Source: Datisca glomerata (Eukaryota; Streptophyta; Magnoliopsida; Cucurbitales; Datiscaceae). Taken from it: a stretch of 64,000 bases of DNA. A model generated the notes under the pieces. It was not told the DNA's origin. It saw nothing but the letters and a program-made list of their open reading frames with translations, and ran no database searches. The translations under genes and the position numbers were made by a program. Positions 55,501-64,000 of the stretch are shown here, one piece after another; within the stretch, counting starts at the first letter, position 1, and every line of letters begins with the position of its first letter. The stretch lies in NCBI GenBank assembly GCA_003255025.1, contig QANY01004770.1:2347891-2411890 (forward strand), in the 5' to 3' direction.

Positions 55501-57100
55501 TAAAGCATTACTCGTCCTCGAGTGATGTTAACCAAAACAAGAGACTCGCTAAAGAGATAACCATAGACACTACCTTCCCACAACTTGTACAGTTTTGCAT
55601 TTGAATGCAAGCCAGAATTCTAAGCCCCTTTAATTAACCTACTCAACAACTTACTATAAACTGAAAGAAGAATTTTAACTGGTTCTCCCAAACTTAGTGA
55701 ATTGAGGTGTTATCCTAATTCCCTCAGTGAGTGTGTGCTAGAAATAAGAGTTGCTCTCTCGAATTGCTTAGGCTACTATAAACAGATGTCACAGGCTTAA
55801 TTTGTGCACTCAATCTAAACAACCCAATTCAATAGAAACAACAAGTAGCATGAATTTTACTAATCATATGGGGAAAAACAATTACATTCATGAAGATCAC
55901 AAGGAAATTTAAGCACTAAGTTGCGTTCTTTTTATTCTATTGACTACTTTTTATTTCTCTTTTTTTAGATTAGATTGCTCCTCATGATATACTGCCTTTT
56001 TACGTGAATTGTCAACACTTGTGGTGAAGATACACGGTTACTCAGTAATATAACAAGCAAGGCTACTAACATTCTTTTATTTTGCTTTTGCTATAGCAAG
56101 CTCATATCTCTCGCTGTCTTTTTACGTGAATATTCAACACTTCTGGTGAAGATACATGGTTACTCAACAACCTAAGACAGATGAGCCATTCTAACATTTT
56201 CTCTTCTCTTCTCAATTATGAAAATTTTCTTTCATATTAATAGAGCAGCAAGGTTACTCACACAAATTCTAAAGGAACCCCCCCCCCCCCAAACTTATAT
56301 ATTTGCCATGATGAATTGCTACAGCACTATCTTCTAGAAGTTTTAGGTGTCAGAATGAGTATGAAGCCTTAATCAGGTTTAAAATGTTCTAAACCTCCCA
56401 AAATCAGTTAATTCAACTTCTAAGTGAAAAAAGTTAATGGGAACTAGTCTTTACACTCCCAAATTCAGCATCATCTGAAAAGAGGTTGGCATTTTTTATC
56501 AACTTTCATTTCAATTTCCATTAAAAACTTAGATGCTTTTAAATTCTATTGGCTGAGCAGATTATTAATAGGTTTAAATTAAAAATGTACACAAAAATAA
56601 TAGAACTAACACCCTAAAATTGGTAAAGAAAAATAACTAAACAGATACAGAGAAAAAGACATAGACCCTCTCCCCCAAACTTAACACTTGTTGTGTCCCC
56701 ACTACAACTAAGAATTTCTAACATTATCAAAACCATAAATAGAATTTAAAATTTTCCAACCATTCAAATAGATTCACTCGCAACCACAAAAGAAATAGAA
56801 ATAGCAAGTAAATAAAAATAAAATGGCCAAAGAGGGGCTCCTCGAATACTGCTGCAGCAGTCTAACACCTTTGAGGTTTGATAGTCTTTTTTGCACCGAA
56901 TGTATGTCCTCCTAAATTTTGTCTTCTAAAGATCACTCCCTGTTTTGAGCTTCTTCTTGGCAATGACACTAGATCCAGCTTTTGCTACTTTATTCTTCTT
57001 TTCAGTAGATTTTCATTTAGACTTGACAATCTTAGGGGACTCTGCATCCTTCTTAGAATGTTATTTCTCTGGGCTGAGGGTTAACAAGTTCCTCTTCCCT
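55501..57100 (-). other. A2 3' untranslated region
   Basis: No coding region. A 50-base stretch (ctttttacgtgaat ... gaagatacacggttactca) at about 55994-56044 is repeated at 56115-56166. A run of 14 Cs stands at 56277-56290. A second PPT-like 'ccccaaacttaac' is at about 56673. Confidence 0.6.
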
Positions 57101-57519
57101 TTATATTTTTTGCTTTTTGGATGATGATTTGGGTGGTGGTGTTGGTAGTTCTTCATCCTCACTCTCCTTAACTTCTTCTTGTTGCTGCTTCTCTTCCTCT
57201 TCTTCTTCATTAGCTTCTTTATCCTCATCATCATTTTCATCTTTTACCTCTGCATGTTCATCCTTACTCTCAACATCTTCATCTTCCTCCTCAATTCCTG
57301 TCTCATCCTCTTTGGCTTCAGCTTTTTCCTCTTCCATAACTTCCTCCATCTCGGGCGCTACATCATCTCGCCCAAATTGCTGCTCCTCACCCTTCTCGTC
57401 CTCTACTTTCTTCTCATCCTCAGTCTTCCAGAGGTGAAGAATAACCTCTGGAAAAGGAGGCAAATGCCAAGTGGGCTTTGTAAAGTTTTTCTGGAAGCTT
57501 TTCTGTAGAGCATGGTCTC

Positions 57520-57807
57520 GTGCTTGAGCATATTCCCAATATGCTTGATTTTGGTGCTCCAGTTACAACAGCAATTTCCAGGCTTTCTTTTACAGGGCTT
57601 CCTATTGGCAATCTTATCTTTGAGCTTCTCCAATATTCGATCAAGGTTAGTAGTAACCACTGCCTTCCATTTACTAGCTTGTTTGGAGGATGATGGCTCC
57701 CCTGGGTCCTTACCTTTTTCTGTGGTTAACCTTGTTATAGCAGTCAGATTAATTGCTGTTGTAACTGGAGCACCAAAATCAAGCATATTGGGAATATGCT
57801 CAAGCAC
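57520..57807. repeat. 57-bp perfect inverted repeat in A2
   Basis: 57520-57576 and 57751-57807 are exact reverse complements, separated by 174 bases. The arm includes TTGATTTTGGTGCTCCAGTT. One arm is the expected gene sequence (A1 has the related 'aaaatcaaacatattggga' once), the other an inverted copy. Confidence 0.95.
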
Positions 57808-57904
57808 TACCTTCCATTTACCAGCTTGTTTGGAGGATGATGGCTCCCCTGGGTCCTTACCTTTTTCTGTGGCAAACCTTGTTATAGCAGTCAGATTAAT
57901 TGCT
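57658..57904 (-). repeat. 147-bp tandem duplication in A2 env-position gene
   Basis: 57658-57757 and 57805-57904 are near-identical 100-base copies (both with 'gaggatgatggctcccctgg'), with a 47-base spacer that is part of the inverted repeat. A1 has this region once. Confidence 0.92.
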
Positions 57905-58640
57905 CCACGATTTATCAATTTCTCCTTTCACTAACAAAAGGAACAAGATTAACATAACATGGTTTGGTTATTAAGCAAGGGAAAAATAGACACCTAATCT
58001 TCTTACCAACATAGACTCCTATTTCTTTAGAGATAATGCGACCAACATTTATTGATTTTCCAGTCAACAGAGCATGCAACAGAATCAATTGTTCTTACGT
58101 GACAGTTTGTATGTGTGTTGTGGGAATGATAGCAGTGCGAATGGAGTGGTACCAGACTTTAACCCTATGCTTAAGAGCTGACCTAAGACACGTCATAACC
58201 CCTTCTGTAAACACACTATGCCATTCAGGATAGCATTCAACTTTACCTCAGATATCGCTTTTTGCCCGAACAGAATATTCATCATCCAAATCAAAAACTA
58301 AGTTTGTAGCTTCAGCAGAGAAAGAAACAAGAGTACCTCACACTGATACATCATTTTGCTCAAGATTAAGTAAATTAACGTAAAATTCTCTTACTAGAGG
58401 AACTACTATACTATCTGAATGTGTATAGAATATTCTCCAATTCCTTTGTATGATAATGGCAACGATATTATTGGGGATCCCGAGAGAAGGAATGAGTTCT
58501 ATTGCAATGCCTTTCTCTTCATGCAATTTCTTCACACAAATTTATTCTTCATATCTCTTTTCAGCCTCTTCGCTCACGAACTTCTCAGTAACTTCAAACT
58601 TTTTAGAGTGACCTTTTGTTTTTATCTTGCTTATTGACTT

Positions 58641-59002
58641 TTTAATTTGTAAATTAAAGAGAGAATCTCTAGAGATTAGAAATGAGTTTTAAAGTTTTAA
58701 CACAAACAAAGAGCTTCGTGGGAAGGTATGTAAGGGAAAGCTTTTTTGAACTACGAAAAGGTTGTGTGTTGAAGGTGGCAAGGGGCTTTTGAATTTAAAG
58801 CCTATGGAGCTCCTCCCCATTGTGCCATGTGTCCACCTCCACCACTGATTTAGCTCAAATATTTCAAAACAACGATACTTAAGGGGGGGGGGGGGAGGAA
58901 TTGAATTTCATAAATTTTGAGCGATTCGATAATTGAAGCTCAAATATTGTGAGATAGTTCAGTGGGACCCTTATTGTACATTTCTGCAAAACAAATCACA
59001 CA
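58641..59002. other. A2 spacer with run of 13 Gs
   Basis: Non-coding. 13 Gs at 58883-58895 on the plus strand. No gene. Confidence 0.6.
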
Positions 59003-59738
59003 ATGCCCCGAAACCTAAGGGTTCCTCCGCAAGGTTCATCCACAGAGGGTGAGTCAGGGCCTAAGATCAGGCTGAAAGGCGTAGTCAATGGATAATAGGT
59101 GAATATTCTTATACTACCCCTTATTGGCCTCGAGGGACGGAAGAAGGTAAGTTAGCCAAAATATGATTAACGGTTCAAGGGCACAAGGTGACCCTGTTTT
59201 TTAGGGTAAGAAGGGTGGAGAAAATACCTCGAGCCAATGTTCGAGTACCAGGCGCTATGGCGTTGAAGTAACCCATGCTATACTCTCAAGAAAAGCTCGA
59301 ACGACCTTCAACAAAAGGGTACATGTACTCGAAACTGACACAGGTGAGTAGGTAGATAATACCTAGGGGCGCGAGACAACTCTCTCTAAGGAACTTGGCA
59401 AAATAGCCACGTAACTTCAGGAGAAGGGGTGCCTCCTCACAAAGGGGGTCGCAATGACCAGGCTTAGGCGATTGTTTACCAAAAATGCAGGTAAAGTCAT
59501 AGACCATGTATGGGGGCTGACGCCTGCCTAGTGCTGAAAGGTCAAGGAAGTGTGACCTGGTGATAGGGGAGTCGACGACTGAATCCCCGGTGAACGACGG
59601 CCGTAACTATAACGGTCCTATGGTAGCGAAATTCCTTATCAGGTAAGTTCAGACTCGCACAAAAGGCATAACAATCTGGGAACTATCTCAGAGAGATGCT
59701 CGATGAAATAGACATGTCTGTGAAGTTGCGGAAGACCT
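59003..59738 (+). pseudogene. rrn23: Plastid-derived 23S rRNA fragment
   Basis: About 735 bases match the middle of plastid 23S rRNA. Landmarks are AAACCTAAGGGTTCCTCCGC, GTGAGTCAGGGCCTAAGATC, CCTCGAGCCAATGTTCGAGT, GGGTGCCTCCTCACAAAGGG, and the universally conserved CGTAACTATAACGGTCCTAT (usually ...CCTAAGG). The region equals roughly the stretch before and through the conserved 1900s loop of bacterial 23S. Changes are mostly C to T or G to A (for example CCGG-type sites now TTAG). It lacks both gene ends and lies inside A2, so it is a nuclear copy and not a working rRNA gene. Confidence 0.92.
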
Positions 59739-59989
59739 TCCTTACTAATATATTGAAATTAAATGAGGATATTTCTATTGAATGAGGAATATTCTACATT
59801 AATGATGGGAATAAAGAAGTTAAATGTGAGATATTCTAGCTTAAATTAAACGAAAACAAATCAAAATCAAAATTTACTTAAATGGAAATGAATTAAAACC
59901 AAAATCTTCATAGGCTGCCTTCCATAAGCGTTTATTTTTAAGTCTTCAGCCTGATCGTGTCTTAAACTGCACGGGTCATTAAGCTGGGC
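59739..59989. other. AT-rich junction DNA beside the rRNA fragment
   Basis: No coding signal. It separates the rRNA fragment from the integrase end of A2 and may have come in with it. Confidence 0.5.
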
Positions 59990-60995
59990 TGAGGTCTTCA
60001 TCCTGACCACCTCATTTCCCCAATAATGTTTCACTCACTTTCCGTTAACCTTAAATTCTCTCCCAGTCTTTTTGTATAATAGATCAACGCCTCAATATGG
60101 GTATACTTTGATCAATTTAAATGGCCCAGACTATCGTGACTTTAACTTTCCAGGAACTAGTTTAAGCCTTAGTAGAACTTGGGCCCTTGGTTTCATCTTT
60201 CGACCCACAATTCTTTTATCATGCCCCTTCTTGGTCTTCTCTTTATAGAGTCTTGCACTTTCTTATGAAAATAGTCTAAATTCATCCCGTTCATTCATTT
60301 GTAGGGCTCTATTCTCTCCCGCGGCTTTTAGGTCCAAATTCAACTGTGTTGTAGCTTCAATGGTAAGTGTATGTTTTGCCAAAGACTAACCTATAAGGAG
60401 ACATTTCCAAAGGAGTCTTGAAGGCAGTTCTAATAGACCAATCCTTTGTGATGGGATTAACAACCTTTTACACGATTCTCTTTATCTCTCTATTAGATAG
60501 CTCCACTTGCCCACTTGTTTATGGATGGTATGTTGTAGCAACCTTGTGTTTTACCCCATACTTAGCCAAGAGTCCTTAAAAAATCATGTTGTACAAATGT
60601 GTCTTTGATCATCTGGATGAATTTTACCGCTGCCTTTATATCATTTGTTACCAATAATGAAGCTTCAACCCACTTGGATTCATAATCTACAACTACTAAG
60701 ATGTACATGTTTCCAAATGAAGTCAAGAATGGTCCCATGAAGTCTATCCCCCATACATAAAAAAGTTCAACTTCTAGGATGTTATTGAGTGACATTTATT
60801 GCCTTTTAGATATGTTCCCTATCCTCTGACATTTGTCATAGCTTTTTGCTACTTCATGTCCATATTTAAAAATGGAAGGCGATAAATAGCCACATTGAAT
60901 CACTTTGGTTGTTGTCCTTAATCCTCTAAAATTTCCCCATAGGGAGAAGAGTGGCATTGTTGCAATATGCTTTGGATTTCCTCTTTTTAGACACA
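59990..60995 (-). pseudogene. A2 integrase
   Basis: On the minus strand: NFRGLRTTTKVIQCGYLSPS, YGHEVAKSYDKCQRIGNISK (zinc-binding end), then the open frame [40 protein letters not shown] and [12 protein letters not shown] at 60562-60795, with the first core aspartate. Further on come TSGQVELSNREIK (glutamate region, about 60490), PYRLVFGKTY, and the end REFKVNGK-VKHYWGNEVVRM at about 60010-60070. The SDEG part with the second aspartate is disrupted near 60560. It would insert element DNA. Confidence 0.9.
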
Positions 60996-61620
60996 TCTTC
61001 TAAAGATTTGATCAGGCCGTTATTTGTAGAGGTAGGGTTATACCAGCAGTAGGCCTTGAGTTGTTGAAAGACTTTTTTCAATTGTTGTGAATTGAGTTCA
61101 GGAGATAGCATTCCACTTGTTAAGTAATTCACAATATCAGCATACCCAGGGGCTTCTACTTTTAAGATCGCTATTAGTTGTTCATATGGAAAGGTTTCTA
61201 CAATGGATGAGCCTACTGTAGTATTTTCCCTACTTTTAGTCTTCAAATGGTCTGCCACTTGATTTTATGTGCCCTTCCTATCTTCAGTCTCAAGGTCAAG
61301 TTCTTGGAGCAACAAAATCTACTCGATGAGTCTAGGCTTTACATCTTTTTTTGATATCAAATACTTGAGGCAGAGTGATCAGTATATACAGTTGCTTTAG
61401 TGCCTATAAGATATGCTCTGAACTTGTCAAAAGCCAAGACAACAGCTAAAATTTCTTTTAAATGGTAGTATAAATCAAATTTGCATCAGTTAGTATCCTA
61501 CTAGCATAGTAGATAAAGTGAAAAAATTTACTTTTCATCTACCCCAAGATAGCTCCAACTTCATAAACACTAGCATCACACATTAGTTTAAATGGTAACT
61601 CCCAATTGGGTACAATGATA
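60926..61620 (-). pseudogene. A2 RNase H and integrase N-terminus
   Basis: On the minus strand: WELPFKLMCDASVYEVGAIL near 61570-61620, then FVYYASRIL-type and KEILAVVLAFDKFRAYLIGT fragments, LVEWILLLQELDLETEDRKG-like sequence, then the open frame ADHLKTKSRENTTVGSSIVE, TFPYEQLIAILKVEAPGYAD and YLTSGMLSPELNSQQLKKVF (61258-60926). These are RNase H and the start of integrase. TAG codons follow VGAILG, as in A1. Confidence 0.88.
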
Positions 61621-62140
61621 AATACCTCAATTGTTTGCTCCAACATGTCTGTAAAAATTACCATCATGCACCTCTAAAAAGTTCTAGGAGCATTGCATAG
61701 CCCAAAAAGCATCCTTCTGAACGCAAAGGTTCCATAGGTGCAGGAGAAACTGGTTTTCTCTCGGTCCTCTAGTGCTATAGCTATTTGATTGTAGCATGAG
61801 TATCCATCCAAAAATAGTCATTTCCTTTCCAGCAAGCGTGTCCAACATTTGGTCAATGAATGGGAAAGGAAAATAGTTCTTTCTGGTAGCTTTGTTCAGC
61901 TTTCAATAATCCATGCACACGCTCCAGCCAGTCACTAATCTTGTGGGGATAAATCACTAGTCTCATTGGCTATAACTATTACTCCCCTCTTTTTGGATAC
62001 ACATTGGATAGGGCTGACCCAAGCACTACATGAAATGTGGTAGATTATCCCACCATCAAGTCATTTAATTATCTCTTTCTTAGCAACCTATTTCATGATT
62101 GGATTAAACCTTTTTTACTGCTTTATGGAATTGCCACTCC
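61618..62140 (-). pseudogene. A2 reverse transcriptase lacking the catalytic box
   Basis: On the minus strand: RLVTGWSVCMDY-KLNKATRK, FPFPFIDQMLDTLAGKEM, TYGTFAFRRMLFGLCNAPRT, then IFTDMLEQTIEVFIIVPNWE. In A1 the same place reads EVFMDDFSVF and continues for about 430 bases before APN-ELPF. Here EVF joins directly to IIVPNWELPF, so the FMDD box, thumb and connection are deleted. It cannot be an active RT. Confidence 0.92.
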
Positions 62141-63258
62141 ATTCTTCCAGTAGTTCCTTATGCGTACAAATAGAAGGGTTTATTCCCTTAATGTTAGCCA
62201 TATGCCAAACCATTGCTCTTTTATATCTTCCTAAGACTTCTAGCAATAACTTCTCATTTTCATTGCTTAGGGAATAAGAAATAATAATGGGCAGATTGCT
62301 ATTCTCACTAAGGTAAGCATAATTCAAATGAGCAGGTAAATGTTTTAATTCTAGTAAAGGTGATGAGTCAATAGAAGGTAATGTTGACTTAAATGTCCTT
62401 TCAGACAACTGTAATGATTCAATTTGTTTTCCAAACCTAGGAATAAATTGCTTTGCATCCATCAATATAACTTCTACTTCCTCTTCATCACTACTATCAT
62501 CATCCACTCGCTTCAGAGTTGAATCTGATTGAGATACCTTGTTGCAGCTTATATACAGCTTCTCCATAATTATGGAGTCCATCACAAAAATGGTTGCACA
62601 TTCTTTTATTTCTTCATCGAGGTACTTCACTGCATTAAAAACATTGAAGGTTATCTCTTCATCATTAACCCTCGTAGTAAGCTCGTATTTTTACACATCT
62701 ATGTTTATTCTACCTATGGCTAAGAAGGGTCTTCCCAATATAATAGGTACCTTTCTATCTGCATCATAATTCAGAATAAGGAAATCTGTTGAAAATATGA
62801 ATTTATCCACATGTACTAGAACATCCTCTATTTTTTCTTCTGGATAGACATAAGTCTATCAGCCAATTGCAAAGTAATGGTTGTTGGCCTAGCATCTCCT
62901 ATTCCCAACTTTTTGAATATCGGTAAGGGCATAAGGTTGAAACCTGCTCCCAAGTCACATAAAACTATCCCACAGTGGGTTTTTACAATTGCACAAGAAA
63001 TGGTGAAGCTTCTTGGATCCCTAAGCTTTGGGGGAATCTTGTTCTATAGAATCAAGCTACATTCATGGATCAAAGCTACAATCTCAAAATCATCAAGCCT
63101 TCTCCGTTTGGTTAAAATATCTTTCATAAATTTAACATAGTTTGGCATCTATAGTAACTCTTCTACAAGAGGTATGTTTATATGAAGTTGCTTCAGAATG
63201 TCAAGAAATTTGTTGGACTGGCCATCTAGCTTATTCTTTTGCAGCCTTTGCACGTCTA
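62115..63258 (-). pseudogene. A2 gag end, protease and RT linker
   Basis: On the minus strand from 63258: RLQKNKLDGQSNKFLDILKQ, MPNYVKFMKDILTKRRRLDD, PRSFTISCAIVKTHCGIVLC, DLGAGFNLMPLPIFKKLG (protease site, with G for S in DLGAS), and ARPTTITLQLAD. The 171-codon open frame at 62115-62630 reads MKYLDEEIKECATIFVMDSI, KQFIPRFGKQIESLQLSERT, LLELKHLPAHLNYAYLSENS and NIKGINPSICTHKELLEEW. It links protease to RT. Gag before this point is lost at the junction with the copia LTR. Confidence 0.9.
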
Positions 63259-64000
63259 CTATATTGGTTCTTTTAAGTATTAATTCTGGAACTGAATGGC
63301 TATTGAGCTCAAATTTATAATAATATTATAAATTAGACATTCACTAGTGGATTAATGGTACCTAAGGATCAAGAGGTATTTAGAGGGGTAAAATGATAAT
63401 ATTTTACCAGCTCTAATTTACAAACCAATAATTGGAGGATAAAACTACATGAAATGATTTTATCAGTGTACTACATGAGAATTACTTTATAAATACATTC
63501 TATTATTACTAAGAGTTCAATTCCATATTTATAGTAGAGTACTAATAGAATTAATAAATAAGATTATTTAATTAATAATTTGATTAATTTAAGCTTAGGT
63601 TTATAGGTCCATAGCTCTGAAGTCATCTCTGTACTTCGCAGTATAGGGTGTGAATATTTTCATCACATAAGAAAATGACTGACTTGCAAAAGAAATTTTT
63701 ATTATGTGGTAAGTACATAATTATGAAATAATTATNAAATAATAATTTGAATAAACTAAATATGTTATTTATGACAAAACTGATAAGTTAGTTGATTGAG
63801 AATAATCAGATATGTTAATTTTGAATTAACTGATATTTAAATATTTATCGGATTAAAATAAATATTTCATTCGTAGTAATTGTCACGTGTCAATCACTAA
63901 TTGTGTATTAGAAATTGACATGGCTACTGTAGCGTCACGTGGCACCACAATAGTGGGGGAGCAATACTGTAGTGCCACACGATACTACAATGGTGCCGCC
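63259..64000 (+). repeat. C1-type copia LTR fragment at window end
   Basis: 'tatattggttcttttaagta' then 'ttaattctggaactgaatgg' matches 10988 and 18475 onward in the C1 LTRs. Shared later blocks are 'agagtttaattaat'-type and 'gtatagggtgtgaat'. It starts in the middle of the LTR, so its left part is lost at the junction with A2. It continues past the window. One N stands at 63736. Confidence 0.85.

Larger units (their letters stand above)
57101..58640 (-). pseudogene. A2 env-position gene, plant transposon protein domain
   Basis: On the minus strand from about 58640: KIKTKGHSKKFEVTEKFVSE, EEAEKRYEE then a stop, LHEEKGIAIELIPSLGIPNN, VVPLVREFYVNLLNLEQNDV and SVRGTLVSFSAEATNLVFDL. Next comes a THIQTVT...LLHALLTGKSINVGRIISKE block near 58100, then RGAINLTAITRFATEKGKDP. 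It matches the A1 gene (51208) and the PF20167 family. The C-terminal 120 codons (57101-57463) are open and very acidic (runs of E and D), ending TPPPKSSSKKQKI. A 147-bp duplication breaks the middle. Role unknown; no membrane segment seen. Confidence 0.82.
54068..63258 (-). mobile_element. A2: Athila-like Ty3/gypsy element, inverted to A1
   Basis: On the minus strand: gag end and protease, RT, RNase H, integrase, env-position gene, 3' untranslated region, polypurine tract, 3' LTR. The 5' LTR and most of gag are lost at 63258, where a C1-type LTR begins. RT lacks its catalytic box. A plastid 23S rRNA fragment sits between integrase and the env-position gene. Confidence 0.88.

Noticed and set aside
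57117..57508. Plus-strand frames rich in S or F/L (106-109 codons)
   Set aside because: They are shadows of the acidic minus-strand tail of the A2 env-position gene.
59003..59738. Functional nuclear or mitochondrial rRNA gene
   Set aside because: Both gene ends are missing, the match is to plastid 23S, and conserved bases are changed.
1..64000. CRISPR array, bacterial operon or phage features
   Set aside because: No short spaced repeats of that type; all content fits plant nuclear repeats.

Overview
The window is repeat-dominated plant nuclear DNA, most likely from a seed plant with a large AT-rich genome. Four things support this: several lineages of plant LTR retrotransposons (Ty1/copia, and Ty3/gypsy of Athila-like, Tat-like and a third type), a plant LINE endonuclease remnant, intron-bearing fragments of a complex I subunit gene, and several fragments of plastid DNA. 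I found no intact gene. Almost every coding stretch is a decayed retrotransposon polyprotein with stops and frameshifts, so most gene entries are pseudogenes. The species cannot be fixed from the sequence alone. Runs of N at 4316-4319 and 63736 mark assembly gaps.

Layout: 1-3 kb is AT-rich DNA with a copia-type LTR-like stretch that contains plastid ycf3 exon 3. 3-9.5 kb is a Tat-like Ty3/gypsy element (T1, +) with 85-bp tandem repeats in its 3' untranslated region. 10.4-19.15 kb is a copia element (C1, +) whose 3' LTR breaks off at a 1.44-kb G-rich hexamer array (19155-20596). 21.8-31.3 kb holds a LINE fragment, two related copies of a Ty3/gypsy element (G1, -), and between them a relic of genic DNA with two exons of NDUFA12. 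The second G1 copy keeps both LTRs and a 5-bp target duplication. 32.1-36.9 kb is a Tat-type LTR and leader (T2, +) split by a copia element (C2, -) with target duplication TCTAT. 37.4-39.9 kb is a pol-less copia element (C3, +) with a plastid-like insert in gag.

From 39.0 to 45.84 kb a unit of about 1.7 kb, made of C3 gag-to-LTR sequence fused to an Athila-like LTR end, primer-binding site and gag start, is repeated four times in tandem. The last unit runs into the rest of an Athila-like element (A1, +, to about 52.3 kb). A second Athila-like element (A2, -, 54.07-63.26 kb) faces A1 tail to tail. It carries a plastid 23S rRNA fragment and a 147-bp duplication with a 57-bp perfect inverted repeat. 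The window ends in another copy of the C1-type LTR.

The genes do not form a working pathway. Each gag, protease, RT, RNase H and integrase piece belonged to a self-copying element, and the five best-resolved elements have lost or broken RT. The interest lies in the rearrangements: chimeric tandem amplification, short-homology deletions, organelle DNA captured within retroelements, and inverted element pairs. No new multi-gene system was found.
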